The notes: generated by a model not told the origin, from the sequence alone. A stretch of 64,000 nt of DNA from Pseudoips prasinana (GCA_951640165.1 OX621250.1:14161501-14225500); one strand, 5' to 3'. Counted from the stretch's first letter, positions 10,233 to 22,139 are shown. Numbers and translations are program-made.

Positions 10233-10373
10233 GTACAGACGCCAGCACATCCAGCTATCCCAATCTGTCAAATTACTTTTATAGATTTTCAACTTTATCA
10301 CAAAAGCATAAGGTTCACTTTCAATTGGGGAAATTTGACAGATTGGGGTAACTTGATGTGCTGGCGTCTGTAC
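10233..10373. mobile_element. 141-bp palindromic MITE (CAGACGCC family)
   Basis: Starts gTAcagacgccagcacatcc and ends in the inverse gatgtgctggcgtctgTAc. The inner arms 'aatctgtcaaatt' and 'aatttgacagattgggg' also pair, so almost the whole element is a hairpin. TA at both boundaries fits a Tc1/mariner-type target site. No coding capacity: a non-autonomous element that would need a transposase from elsewhere. The centre contains 'agcataaggttcactttc'. Confidence 0.9.
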
Positions 10374-10374
10374 T

Positions 10375-10845
10375 TATTTAAATCGATTTTATAATATTTT
10401 GTCCTGCTTACAATGTAATATAGTTTATTCAAGACAAAATTAAATAAGTAGGGGCAACAACCGAATGGACTCTAACGCGACCTCATCATTATTGACCTCC
10501 TCCTCGACCTTAAAATCTGCAACTACTGTTGCCTAAACATTTAAGGGACCGCCCCCAAATTAACTTCGTGATTAACAAAAACATTGTTGTATTAGATTTG
10601 TCATATATATGTTTCTCGAAATTAATAACTTCGTTATATAATATTTGACCCTGATTTTTATAATGAACTGGAAACTAAAGCGAGACTAGTGTGATACAAT
10701 CAAATTGGATGTTGTCAACCTCTTAAAGCGAATTCTCTAACTAAGGTGTACGTTCTTCCCCAGGCGAGCCCAAAGAGAGATGCGCTATGCTCTTCTTCAC
10801 TTAAACATAGCCACCGTTCAGTGCTTTAAAGATTTTAACAATAAA
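10375..10845. other. no gene recognised
   Basis: Unique-looking AT-rich sequence with stops in all frames and no recognised repeat family or RNA gene. Confidence 0.4.
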
Positions 10846-10849
10846 TATA

Positions 10850-11106
10850 ATAATAATATTCTGGGACACTATTAACACACGGCCATCAGATCCCAAACTA
10901 AGCAGAGCTTGTACTATGGAAACCAGATAACTGATATAATACATATTCTACTTTTCTTTTGTAAATACATACTTATATAGATAATTACAACCAGACTCAG
11001 GACAAACAGAAATGTTCATGCACTCAAATAAGTGTCCTGTGTGGGAATCGAACCCACGACCTCCGGCGTGAAAAGCAAGCATTTGCCAACCACGCCAACA
11101 GGCCCG
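10850..11106 (-). mobile_element. tRNA-derived SINE, family C, full copy
   Basis: Reverse-oriented: tail 'attctgggacactattaaca', body 'ccaaactaagcagagcttgt', reversed B box 'gggaatcgaacccacgacct', reversed A box 'ccaaccacgccaacaggccc'. It is the best reverse-strand representative of the family. Confidence 0.85.
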
Positions 11107-11165
11107 TCATTCATATCAGTATTTATATATGACCACACAGACATAATTTCCTAAATATAAAAAAT

Positions 11166-11362
11166 ACTAGCTGTGCCCCGCGGTTTTACCCGCGTTAAAC
11201 TTTATAAATTATAACCTATGTGTTCATCATCATGTCAGGCCCATACCAAATTTTATTAAAATCACTCCACCAACCAAACGGATGTGAAGAAGTAACAAAC
11301 ATACACACTCAAACGCTCACACAGTCACAAACTTTCGCGTTTATATAATATTTGTGTGATTC
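11166..11362 (+). repeat. dispersed repeat I
   Basis: 'tagctgtgccccgcggtttt' through 'ccaaattttattaaaatcac' to 'atataatatttgtgtgattc'. It lies 60 bp after the SINE at 10850. No ORF. Confidence 0.75.
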
Positions 11363-11364
11363 AA

Positions 11365-13740
11365 TATCAATAAGGGGTGACACTGATTATATAAATTGTT
11401 TTGCTGGCCATACAATATAAATAACATCAAGTATCATATTTGGTATTTTAATAATTAACGATTAGCTCAGTTCACGTACCCTTGAACTAAATAACATAAT
11501 GTTGCAATACAGCTGACCTCTTCCTATATAAACAAAGATTTAGCAACCAACTAACGCTAAGGTATATTACATATATTATGCGCCCGCGACTCAGAAGCAG
11601 ATGCTATCGGAAATCGGAACTACTTCTGGAACAGAGTTCCTTAACGCGGTTTGCGGTAGGAGTTGACTGGCATTCATCATTACGATAAAACGGGGTGAAT
11701 AAACAAAAGAAAACCTTTTCTCTTGTTTCTATTCACCCCTGGATTCCTATTCACCCAACTTTTATTATTTCTATTATGTGTGCGAGTAACGAGATTCGAG
11801 CAGACAGACGAGCACAGTGCGCGGCCAGTTGTGTAACCTCAATACTCAATACTGAACGCATGGATATTTTGTTATAACTTATTTATTATTTGCTTTCGTT
11901 TTAAGTAATATGTGAATTTTATTGCAATTTGGCGGACGAATTTCCTGTATAAAATCCTCGAATACTAAACATTACTGCACACGTTTCTTCTATTTAACTA
12001 AGTAGGATGAAATCTAGTAGACTGTATTTCATTATGCTTAAGACAAAGGTGACGCACCAGTGATGATTGGCAACATCACAACCCCTCTGTTTTGAATAGA
12101 ATAAAACGTACCACAGAGCGACTCATGGCGAGCCTATATGAGAGGCGACATCGCAAACTGTCGTTTAAGAAGTTAGTGGTTACATGAGAGGATGACCTCT
12201 CCGCTTGACGGTCCCATCGGACTATAATAATCAGTAATAAAGGCAATTTTCTCAAAAACAGTTGATTAATAAAACCGCTGAATGTGTGTAAAACACATTT
12301 TTCTTTTTATATCAAAGTTGATAATATTCATTCTTAATGTAAACAATTGAAAAGTTGTGCAATAGATTAGCAGGATTTTTACAGATTTAGATTAAAAAAT
12401 ATAACAAAAATGCTTTAAAACAACCAAGAAGGTTGTTTTAAATCGTTTTTGGTTTAGTAAATTTGAATTTAATTTATTTGTTTAAAAAGCAACAAAAATC
12501 TTAAAATGTCATTTATTTTGTATATATGTATTTGCGCAAAACAAAATGCGACGACTAGCAACACCGACAATGTCATTGTGCACGTGTTCCGAACGGCGTA
12601 AACAAGTGATTCACGAGGGTTCCCTCCGTCTGGCAGAATTTGGATGCTCCGAAATTAATTTGGCATAAAATACATGGCATAATGTTCTTTAAAGGAATAT
12701 AGTTAAGAAATAAAAATTATTTAATATAATTATTATTTAGCAGTATGTTTATTTTTCAGAATTATCGATGGCATAATTTATGATGGCATTTTTTTATTGG
12801 GAATAACGTCAACATTAACGTCAGCGTTGCTGACGTCACTCTATTAACAACAACAGTGTTCCGGCCTCTTTGTCATATTGTTACAATTCGCAAAATGTGT
12901 TTTACACACACTCAACCTATACAAAATACCCGTAATATTGTGTGTCTCAACAAAACAGGAAAGAAAAGTAGCTTAAACTCTGTGGACTGAATTCGGCTTG
13001 CTAAGTTTGTAGACTTTTATAATACGCGGTGATTGCCAGAGAACGGTAGAGGAGAATTAATTTCTAGTCTATGTTAACACATGACGTTTATGCCAGTATT
13101 GAAAAAATTATAACTGTAGTAAAGTTTATTCTGAAAAGAGTTGAATAAGCAATTTAATTAAGCAAGTTACCTAGTTCTTGTCAAATTTTTCTAGGGTGAA
13201 CTAACACACTGCTACCTGAACGCAAGTTCGGCGTGTGTAACACTGTGGGGGTAGCTAGTATATAAATGTTAAGAAATACCAGTAATTCATGAATATAATG
13301 TAACACCGATAAAAAAGGGCTCCAATATGAAATAGATTTCAGTTTAGTTTATAGTAGTTCATTTTTTATTACCACCTGACGGACTGAGTTTTGTTGATTC
13401 TTATAACACGCGGTATTTCCCAGCGACTAACGGAGAAATAGTCAGTATTTTCCAGCCCGTTCCAACAATGGCAATTTTACCTTTTTATACAAATGATTTC
13501 TCCGGTGTTTTGTAAGTGTAATTAATTAATAGCTTGTTAACTCTTGCATTGAATTTCTGCGGAAAATCACTATAAATCGTGTTATCGGTTACGCTGCTGA
13601 ACGTTATATGAGTCACGCAGGAAACAGGCGCGATTATGGTTCAGTGGACCAGGTAATCGGGTAGCTCAGATGCTATTATGAAGTCCTTGAATTTATACAA
13701 CGCGCATCAATAATTGGTTGATATAAATAGTAATATTAGT
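11365..13740. other. 2.4 kb without a recognised gene
   Basis: Every reading frame is closed or only short and unfamiliar; the longest + frame, 11695-11877, matches nothing I know. Two items stand out: a palindromic CRE-type octamer TGACGTCA (12831-12838) inside a small inverted repeat (acgtcagc-gtt-gctgacgt), and a small hairpin ttaaaacaacc-aagaa-ggttgttttaa (12415-12441). Confidence 0.45.
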
Positions 13741-13750
13741 GCTCCTGGCC

Positions 13751-13958
13751 ATCATTACAGCTAAATAAGTCCACTGCTGGACAAGCCGCCCTCAAGAAGT
13801 CTTGGGGGGGAAATGCCATAATTGCCACGCTTGGCAGGCGGGTTGGCGATCGCAGTAAGATTGTCATAGTAATAAGAAGGAAGCTGCTGCCCGTCCTCTG
13901 GTAGATATTCCATCGGGTCGACTTCTACGCCCCCTACGGGATGAGATGGAGTGGTGAT
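13751..13958 (+). mobile_element. LINE-tail-like repeat G
   Basis: 'catcattacagctaaataag', 'tccactgctggacaa', 'cgggttggcgatcgcagtaa', 'gggtcgacttctacgccccc'. About the same length as the 7733-7950 copy. No ORF. Confidence 0.7.
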
Positions 13959-14022
13959 ATACTAATTCTGATATTTGTCACCGTCACCACACAGCAGTGA
14001 GCTCCTGGCCATATTTATATTA

Positions 14023-14275
14023 CTAGCTATGCACCGCGGTTTTACCCGCGTTAAATTTTAGAAATTACCACAGCTCCTCCCCCGTAGGTGATAGCGTGAT
14101 AATATGTAGCCTATATGTTGACTCGACCTCTTAGTAATATTCATACAAAATTTGAAGTTAATCCATGGAGTACTTTTCGAGTTTAGCCCGGACATACAAA
14201 CAGACAAAAATTCTAAAAACTATATTTTTGGCTTCGATATCGACTGTAGATCACGCCCCTGGTATCCTTTAAAAA
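14023..14275 (+). repeat. dispersed repeat I, long variant
   Basis: Starts 'actagctatgcaccgcggtt' and includes 'acagctcctcccccgtaggt' and 'tagcccggacatacaaacag'. It is the long form also seen, inverted, at 38835-39068. Both share 'ggcttcgatatcga/tcgatatcgaagcc' and the 'cctttaaaaaaa' segment. Confidence 0.65.
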
Positions 14276-14619
14276 AAATATTCAATGTACAGTTTTGACT
14301 TTCCTACGATTTTATTATATGTATAGATTGGCTATGATGGGTAATCTCAATACTCAATGTTTTATTTGCATTCCACAATGTGTTTATGGCTTTAGTTAAA
14401 GATATTAAATTCTATTGTAAATTATGATTTTTTTTTATTCACATAAACTTTAAAAAAGCTCTTGTTAACAGTCAGAACATGTTTGTAGTAATATAGTTAA
14501 GTATACATAAATATTTCTACGCTCGGCTAGCCAACTGCGCAGGACATCTTGTAGTATAGGATTTTGTGCGCAATCACAGTTTCATTCTTTATTTCCTCAC
14601 TCTTATATTCAGATGGAAT

Positions 14620-14800
14620 AGCTAGTTAACACGACTGGGAAGAGGTCTGGCACTGAACGGACTGCTTTACGTAATCTTCAAAGCATTAGCCTATATCACC
14701 GCCAACTTTCAGACTCCGGGCTGACATCTTAACCCGACCGAGTTTTGAACCCAGGACTTCATTATCTTCGGTCAAACACGCTACCGCTAATCGAAATGAT
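14620..14800 (-). mobile_element. tRNA-related SINE, family D, diverged
   Basis: Reversed copy: 'aagaggtctggcactgaacg', 'gactgctttacgtaatct', 'cgccaactttcagactccgg', reversed B box 'ttttgaacccaggact' and head 'caaacacgctaccgcta'. The better copy is at 21110-21418. Confidence 0.6.
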
Positions 14801-14975
14801 AAAGAAGAGCTGTCACTTTTGGATGGCTAAAAGGAGTTTCATGAAACAGCTAGAAGCTACAGTGCCATGGGTAGCACATAGATAAACGAAAACTGAAGCA
14901 TAGACTATAAACTTTAAATTCCTTTTTTTGTTTTTGAGCCTATAACCTGAATAAAGAGCTGGTTAGTATTTCCTT

Positions 14976-15077
14976 ACAAATTGAATATGTTTTTTTTTCA
15001 TTTATTTTTGAAGCTATGTCGGATATGTTATCCGCCATAGCTTCCAAATTAAATGAAATAAACATATTCAATTTGTT
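14976..15077. repeat. nested inverted repeat, about 100 bp
   Basis: Outer arms acaaattgaatatgttt and aaacatattcaatttgt pair exactly. An inner pair ttgaagctatgtcggata / tatccgccatagcttccaa pairs with few mismatches. The whole segment would form a long imperfect hairpin if transcribed. The 61-residue frame on the - strand across it is a consequence of the palindrome and is not called. Confidence 0.7.
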
Positions 15078-15079
15078 TA

Positions 15080-16440
15080 TAATTATGATTTTGATTTCAA
15101 TATCGCTATGCACTTGTGATGCCATTTTTTTTATGTTTTTTTTTTATTCAATGTCTGAGAAAAGAAATAAAATTTACAAAATTTCCTAGTCTAATATAAA
15201 CTGCTACCTAGATAACTATAATATAATGTATTATCATCATTATAAGCAAAGTAAAATAATTAAAAAATTTAACATTTTTACCTAGTCATACTATAAATAT
15301 ATATATATACATATACGAAATACTCTGTAATTAATGATTTCTATATTGGAAATAAGAATCGGTATACTTATTTCACATTGTAACATAATATGCATAAAAA
15401 ATTATACTATAGATAGGTACGTATAGTTGAATATTATTATTTATTTATAGAGAAGGTACAGCCACATCATAATCATTAATAATTCACAAAGAAAAATTTA
15501 TAACAATCGTTACTGATGCAGATAACAATAACGGCGTACATAATCATTTCCACATTTAACATTTATATAATAATATCATTAAATTAACTTATAATTTAAA
15601 AAAATATAGAAGTTAAATTACATTTTCAAATTATACTCCTATTAGGTAAGACAGTAATATTTTTATTAAGAAATAATAATTAATTTAACAAATAATTAAA
15701 AAAAATGCACTTTCTTTTTCTTTAAATAATCCCTGTATCTTTAAGACTTTCCAAATGTAGTTTAAAAAAACGAAAGGAAAGCAATCTAATCTACACTCAG
15801 AAGAACTAGGATTGAACCTGAAAATCGTGGGGAAAAAGCGAGGCGGCAACTAATGCGCCAGTTTTTATTAAGTCTACTCTTTGATTGATTATTTTGTATT
15901 CTCTAAAGTCGCTTGATTACTCCTCTGCATCGATTATTTGGTATTTCTATCCCCGTTGACGTATATATTAAATTCACCTGGCGACACCTGTAGTTTAAGT
16001 AACACTAGTAATAATTAGTTTGTTTTAATATCAAGTCTATGCTCCAAAAATATAACTATAGTCATTAATTATAATTTTTATTTATAACTAATTTATAACA
16101 TAATAGGTACCTAACACCGTCAACCTTCGTCCAAAGTAACTGATCTGTGTGAAGCAAGATATTTAATATGTGCAGAAAAATTGATGAAATCTCACGTCTA
16201 AACATAAGAGCACATAGAAGCAGGATCGCCTTGAAATACTTTCAAACCACGTGAACTATGCGAAATCGTTTACCCAACAGAATCAACATTTAATTAACCC
16301 TATAAATATTGACAACACTTACCTAATAAGACTTCCGAGTGGAACTTATATCACAGTCACTGACACAAAATAAAAAATATATATTTAAAAAATATTGTTT
16401 GTGGTAATAATATCAGATGGTTGGTTTATATGTGTTCTTT
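15080..16440. other. AT-rich, no gene recognised
   Basis: Very AT-rich with long A and T runs. I see no exon-like or repeat-like structure that can be named. Confidence 0.4.
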
Positions 16441-16441
16441 T

Positions 16442-16620
16442 TATAAATAATAGTTCGCGAGGGAGGCCGTAGCAGCAGAGTGACTGGCCGCTAGTACCGG
16501 CGGGCGGCGCAGATCGACTGAGCAAGTGAGTGAGGCTGCGCACGCACGACCCTCACCCTCCCTGTGACCTTCGTGAGCACGGGGTGTCTGCCTGTCAGAT
16601 ACAAACAAACAATGGAGCCT
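16442..16620 (+). promoter_or_regulatory. GC/CpG-rich promoter-like islet with TATA box and donor site
   Basis: In AT-rich surroundings, about 170 bases are GC- and CpG-rich (tagtaccggcgggcggcgca). A TATAAATA box is at 16442-16449, and a consensus splice donor GTGAGT starts at 16526. TATA plus about 30 bases would place a start near 16472 and make a short untranslated exon of about 54 bases. The opposite strand also has an arthropod-type initiator (TCAGT, 16521-16517). There is no matching coding exon nearby, so the gene it would serve is unknown. It may also be a repeat edge. Confidence 0.35.
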
Positions 16621-17777
16621 TTGACAATTAATTTTTGTAATGAAAATCAGCACTTTTTTTTATTCGATACTAATTAATTATTATGAATTAATATTCTAAC
16701 AGAATATACTAATTACGGACTTTTCACTTTTACTTAAATGATATTAAAGTGTTTAATTGTCTTAAACCATTTTCAATGGTCACATAAATAGGTGTCCTGT
16801 GGCTGACTCGGACCCGAAACACGAGTTTGCCGAAGTAGTAAGAACCGACCTACAGTTACGCCACACCTTCAGTTTCTTTATGTAATGTTCATATTTTACA
16901 ATGTGGAAAAAAATCTGCTGTAAAACCTGTAACAATATTAGTTACTTTTTTGATAAGCATTTAGATTTTTTAAAAATGTAAAATAAATTGTATCAGCTAT
17001 ATATTTTATTAAGGCTATATACTGATCAGGAATTTTAAAAAAAAATCAAGTCCTCCATCTTATTCGTTTTTGTTGCAAATTAAAACATGCAACAGCCCAA
17101 CAATTCCTTAATGATTTTATTTGCAACACCAGGGAGAAAAAGGTTTTTTACGTGATAAGTATCGGAGAGGCCATCAATATATTCATTTGCCTTAATTAAA
17201 GCCCCGTACAACGTGTATTTATAATCAGGCAAAAACGTCCAAATGCGCAATATTAATACAACATTAAGGCAACAATGTTATACTAATAAACGAGCAGTAT
17301 ATATGTTTATACAGGGTTTTCTAAAATTAGTGATCACTGTCCAATTGTATTATTTAAATAGTAATTATATAAGAATAAATTTTGAAGATTTTCTTCGCAT
17401 AAACTTTAACAATTTTACCATCTACAACAGGTAACTTAATTAACGCACATCGTGAATCGATTTATATCATTTTTAGTATCGGTATTTTTTTATTCCAAAA
17501 TAATTAAAACTACGGAAATTATCGTTATTTTAACCCTGTACAGTCAAAACCGTGAGTCAAAGTAATAAGACTTTTAAATCGCAGATTTATTTGTATACAA
17601 ATTCCATCATTCAACACAAAATAAGGAAAAATAAACTTCATTCCAAGAAACTAATTTAGTAAATAAAAATACATATACATGTTAAATAAAAAAAATAGTA
17701 TATGTATTATAATTACAACATAATATTCTAATTGGGGTGTATGAGGGTGTGCGTTAATTACGTTACATGTTGTATAT

Positions 17778-18514
17778 ATGCTATCTATAATGAAGAGTAA
17801 ACATTTAAGCATGCACATTAAAAGGAAGACGTTCAACACTTGCATCCTCCCATGCATGACATACGGCTGTGAATCATGGGCGTTAACAAACAAGCACAGA
17901 GAAAGACTAGCTAGTACACAAAGGGCAATGGAAAGAAGCATGCTGAGTACCAGACTAAGGCTGAGATCTATAGAGCGTACTTAGACTTTGCTCAAACTTT
18001 ACTTACGTAAAACTTTGCTAAATGTATGCTAAGCTTATACTTTGATTTGGTATTTATAGACTTTTTGAAGTTAAGATTATGCTTAGCATAAGCTAAGACA
18101 GACAAAGTCAAAACACCAATTGTAATTTCGTTACATGCATTAACTTCTGTCTATGTAAAGTCTGAGCAAAGTCTAAGTACGCTCTATAGATCTCAGCCTT
18201 AGTGACAAAATCAAAAACTAAAAAATAAGAAAATACCCAAAGTTGTAGATATAATAACTCGTATAGAGCATTTAAAATGGGGTTGCACTGGACACATGCT
18301 GCGCTGCAAAATAAACAAACGGAGCAAACAAGTAACCTTATGGTACCCAAGAGAGGACACCAGAAGTAAGTGGCGCCCGAAAACAAGATGGATAGACGAC
18401 ATCCGCCTAACCTTGGAGCCTTACTGGACCAGAGTAGCAGAAGACAGAGATCAGTGGAGAGAGCTGGAGGAGGCCTATGCCAAGAGCCACGCCGAATTGC
18501 GAGACATGCTTTAG
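17778..18514 (+). pseudogene. RTE-like LINE ORF2 C-terminal remnant, split by a MITE
   Basis: Two blocks belong to one protein. The first, 17778-17956, contains 'ILPCMTYGCESWALTNKHRE' and 'RLASTQRAMERSML', the region after the reverse-transcriptase core in RTE-type LINEs. The second, 18200-18514, contains 'GHMLRCKINKR'-like residues, 'QVTLWYPRED', 'RPKTRWIDDIRL' and 'DQWRELEEAYAKSHAELRD', the typical end. Between them sits a foldback element (17956-18203). Stops and frame shifts occur in the second block. The catalytic YxDD part is absent. It is a dead fragment. Confidence 0.85.
17956..18203. mobile_element. foldback MITE inserted in the RTE remnant
   Basis: The left terminus taaggctgagatctatagag and the right terminus ctctatagatctcagcctta are exact inverted repeats. 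Pairing continues inward for about 48 bases (cgtacttagactttgctc / gagcaaagtctaagtacg). It interrupts the LINE reading frame at a TA/TTA-like site. The length of about 248 bp and the lack of an ORF fit a non-autonomous DNA transposon; superfamily (Tc1/mariner or PIF/Harbinger) is not decided. Confidence 0.85.
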
Positions 18515-18686
18515 TAAATAGGACTGAAAAATATGTATTGTTAAATTTGTAGCGAATTCATAATAAAAGGGCTTTATTATATATACTATCTAATTCTGGA
18601 AAACAGATCTGGTAATTACGAGTAAATCGATAGAAACTATATTTTCATAAATATAGACAAGTCACTTTAAAAAATCTATCTCTCAT

Positions 18687-18960
18687 CATCATCTGCCTGA
18701 TATCGTCCAGTGCTATTGACGAAGACGTAAGCGTAGTTGGTAGCTTTCACGCCGCAGGTCGTGGGTTCGATTCCCACCCAGGACAGGTATACGTACTTAC
18801 TGTCGTTTGGAGGGGTTGCCGTAGTTACCGCGCTTGGCATGCGAGGTTAGCGATCGCAGCTAGGTGGTAGCTAGAACACAGGTGGCGCTGCTGTCCTGGT
18901 GTATCCCTTAGTCGCCATGTACGACACCCACGGTATGTAACGGGGTAGCACATTTATTCT
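18687..18960 (+). mobile_element. LINE-tail-like repeat G carrying a nested tRNA-like SINE head
   Basis: Starts 'catcatcatctgcctgatat' and 'gtccagtgctattgac'. Between about 18720 and 18790 it holds a family C-like tRNA head with B box (gtgggttcgattcccacc). It continues with 'ccgcgcttggcatgcgaggt' and 'tagcgatcgcag', the repeat G body. This is a nested or chimeric insertion. Confidence 0.6.
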
Positions 18961-19800
18961 GTCTTAGCTGGGATCCACTCGCCATAGCTAGGTGTATTTG
19001 TATGACTGTATGGTATTTGTGCGGACTTTGGTTTCCCAGGTAGATAGGTAGTTGCCATAAAATTATACTTTAAATATGTACGCAAATATTGCAAACATAT
19101 TTTAGCGAGCAACATTCTAGACGAATTAGATATTTTTGTTTATATTTTATGTTTATCTATTTAAAGGGTTCTGGTCCACAAAAATTTAACGAGTTTGCCA
19201 TCGAAACGCTAAGAAGAAGAAGAAGGGTTTTCGTTATTTAAATTACAAATTGTATAAAAGCGCGATTACTGTAACATCATCAAGACCAGTTTGATACTAA
19301 AATCCTCTTAAGAGGACAGGTTCTCTTAAAGCACTTCTCATATTTAAGCCGACGATAAAGTTCGTGGCCTGGCTGTTAAAGATTATTTTTTACACCATCA
19401 ATTATGGCCTTTATTCCACCGTTTACACATAAATTTTCAATTGGTTATCTAATATACCTAGTTGCGATTTTACAACATCTTAAATAAATGAGTTGAACAG
19501 ATTGTAAGTAACGAGAAATGCAAAAATCGTGCTGTAATTAAAATAAAACTTGAGAGGTATCAAGGGACACCCGGATGGAACGAAGTTCCTTTCGATTAAT
19601 TAGTGAAGGAATTGTAATATTTTTGTTTTTCTATTTTTTTATATTATTAACAATTATAATGTAATATAAACTTAATTAGTCGGCTCAATTTTAGTAATAA
19701 AAAAAAAGTAAAAAGTGTCGTTACAACTTTTCGTCTTAATTTTTTCCGTCTAGTCCCCTTTTGCAACGCGCGATTAGGAACTTCGTTCCAAAAATACAAA
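18960..19800. other. no gene recognised
   Basis: AT-rich sequence without a named repeat. A short AAG-rich run (gctaagaagaagaagaag) lies near 19210. Confidence 0.4.
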
Positions 19801-19804
19801 AATA

Positions 19805-20394
19805 AAAAAAAACCGGCCAAGTGCGAGTCGGACTCGCCCATGAAAGGTTCCGTAGCAGCAAGTATTTCAGTTGATTAAATGAAAACAAATTGAGGTTTAC
19901 GATTTATGACGTATTAAAAAAACTACTTGCTAGATCTCGTTCAAACCAAATTTTCGTTCTTAGTTTGCATGGTAATGTACATCATATATTTTTTTAGTTT
20001 TATCTCTTATTTTAGAAGTTACAGGGGTGGGGGAACTCATTTTACCACTTTGGAAGTTCTCTCGCGCAAACTATTCAGTTTAGAAAAAAATGATATTAGA
20101 AACCTCAATATCATTTTTGAAGACCTATCCATAGACATGTACGGGTACGAAGAAATTATTTTTTTTTTGGGTTTCATTTCTATGTATGGGGCCCCCCAAA
20201 ATTATTGTTCTTTTTCTATTTTTGTGTAAAAATCTTAATACGGTTCACCGAATACATCTACTTACCAAGTTTCAACAGTACAGCTCTTATAGTTTCGGAA
20301 AAAATGTGGCTGTGACATACGGACGGACAGACAGACATGACGAATCTATAAGGGTTCCGTTTTTTGCCATTTGGATACGGAACCCTAAAAAAGA
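19805..20394 (+). repeat. 590-bp dispersed repeat J, + copy
   Basis: Begins 'aaaccggccaagtgcgagtc' and ends 'ccatttggatacggaaccct'. An inverted copy is at 45660-46252, with the same inner landmarks: 'ctagatctcgttcaaaccaa', 'tttggaagt-tctctcgcgc', 'gaagacctatccatagacat', 'acagacagacatgacgaatc'. A 100-residue open frame (19927-20229) is broken in the other copy. This ending is very widespread in Lepidoptera; its class is not clear from sequence alone. Confidence 0.8.
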
Positions 20395-20604
20395 TTAGCA
20401 CCAAAAGACATGCATGATGGCAACCAAACAACATTGGAGAAAGTTACCGCATCCTATGCCGCTGTAATAAATGGGATGCAGAATTTAAACATCATCATGC
20501 TCTACTTGATTGGTAAACCAATCTACTCCTCCTTCATGACAACGCTAGGGATCACACACCGCAGAACGCCATCAGAGCCCTTCCTGAATCTTATTTTGCA
20601 TTCA

Positions 20605-20815
20605 TACCAATGTTAGCCCACTTGATACGTCATATTATTAAAGGTAAAATGGAGGCAAGGAGAGGAAGACCAAGAAGGACCTATATGGATCAGATAAAGG
20701 AAAAGATAAATGTAGTGTCGAATCAAGAAGTCAAAGCGCGCGCCAAAAGCCGAGACGATTGGAAGAAGCTCCACCGACAAGAGCATAGCTCTTAAATATG
20801 ATGATGGTGATCAAT
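20605..20815 (+). pseudogene. LINE ORF C-terminal end fragment
   Basis: The frame at 20610-20795 gives 'GKMEARRGRPRRTYMDQIKE' and 'DDWKKLHRQEHSS', the basic GRGRPR-type end of a lepidopteran LINE ORF2. It is followed by a stop and a 'gatgatggtgat' tail. Related ends occur on the - strand at 6925 and 61198. Only the last 60 residues are left. Confidence 0.7.
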
Positions 20816-21109
20816 GAATGTCCGAAATCGGACGAGAGGTTCACCCTTTTGCATATTGACGTAGAGAGACGATTTCTCAAAACGTCCAAAAAACACAAAC
20901 AAAAACATGTGACATCATCCAATTATATCGTATCACACTGATCTCGCCCCTTCATCGTACCAAATAAGTGTCAAAATAGAGTGCACAGAAATATATCGAA
21001 GTTAAAAACAGGACTAAATAATTAATGGGGAGTCAAATATAATCTTTTCGGCAAATCTAATACATCAAAGTTGCTAATCATAAAGTAATAATGTGTTTCT
21101 GATCGATTT

Positions 21110-21418
21110 CGGCCACGGCAACCAGTCTCATTGGATACTGGAGTGTGTGTGCAAACACAGGGGCACTTTCTATTCCCCACTCTCATGATGCAATGGGACG
21201 TCTAGCGACACGACCGGAAAGAGGTCAGGTACAGGACCGACGGCTTTACGCTCTCTCCGAGGCACGGGGGTGTGATACCGCCAACTCCCAGACTTCGGAC
21301 TGATATTGAGAAATTTTCTTAACAGTTATTCCCAAAATTACCTTTTAGCCCGAGCCAGGATTTGAACCCTGGACCTCATTATCTGCGGTCGAACACGCTC
21401 CCTACCGCTAGACCAAGG
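21110..21418 (-). mobile_element. tRNA-related SINE, family D, longest copy
   Basis: Reverse-oriented: 'ggccacggcaaccagtctca', 'caccgga'-like block 'cacgaccggaaagaggtcag', 'gtacaggaccgacggcttta', 'cgccaactcccagacttcgg', reversed B box 'atttgaaccctggacctc' and head 'gtcgaacacgctccctaccg'. Copies at 5893 (+), 14620 (-) and 33303 (-). Confidence 0.7.
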
Positions 21419-21947
21419 ATATTATAGTAGGTAACAATTTAAAATGAGTTTAATTTGTTCGAGGTTACTTTGTTTTAAGATGTTGTTTAATGATTTTTTT
21501 TGTCGAGTAAAAATTGTTATTGTGTTTTGGGATCAATAATGTTCTCCCAAATTTAGTAAATTGACATATAATATGTCTTTAAAAAGGTGAACCTCGTATT
21601 ATTGGCTAAAATCTTGCTAAACAGCACCAATTTGGCTGTTCTCAGTAAAATAATGAGTTCCATTTCATATATTCGCGTTCTCACTCGCAGAGTCCGCGGC
21701 GGCAACTTGTTTTTTATTTATAGGGTTCAACGTTCTCTTATATACAGCCCGCTGTCATTATTATATATTACATGTATACCTACCACATTAGGTAGGTAAT
21801 GACTTCAACTGAGAAAGAACAAAAAAAGGTCATGTTTTGAAGATGAACATGGCATATTAGGTTCTTGCTAACTAGCGGCTTTAACAGTTTTATTTCAGTT
21901 AACCTAAAGACCAGTTCTACCAAAAAATATAACGACCTATTTGACAC

Positions 21948-22022
21948 GCCGGTTGACCTGGTTGGTAAATATGCCTTTCACGCCGCAGGTCGTGGGTTCG
22001 ATGCCTTCCCGGGAAAGACACT
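21948..22022 (+). mobile_element. tRNA-like SINE head fragment (family C)
   Basis: 'ggttgacctggttggtaaat' (A-box side) and 'caggtcgtgggttcgatgcc' (B box) in the right order and spacing, then 'cccgggaaagac'. The body is missing. Confidence 0.55.
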
Positions 22023-22139
22023 GAAACTTGCACGTTGGGCAACTTGCCGCAAGTTTAAGTACCTAAGGCTGGGATCTATCTGTAGATCGTTGACCACAAA
22101 ATTAATTAAATTTAGTGTGATTTAAGGCGCGTCTCTATG

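Noticed and set aside
12831..12838. TGACGTCA (CRE-type) site as a regulatory element
   Set aside because: It is a single 8-base match inside a small palindrome with no gene near it. It is noted within the stretch description only.
14940..15125. 61-residue - strand frame
   Set aside because: It spans a nested inverted repeat. Its apparent pattern comes from the palindrome, and there is no upstream start context or splice structure.
16441..16653. 70-residue - strand frame in the GC-rich islet
   Set aside because: It is open mainly because of the GC content. It has low-complexity Ala/Arg stretches and no similarity that I recognise, so it is better treated as promoter-like DNA.
19927..20229. 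100-residue hydrophobic open frame with the look of a small membrane protein
   Set aside because: It lies fully inside the 590-bp dispersed repeat J and is not kept open in the other copy at 45660-46252.
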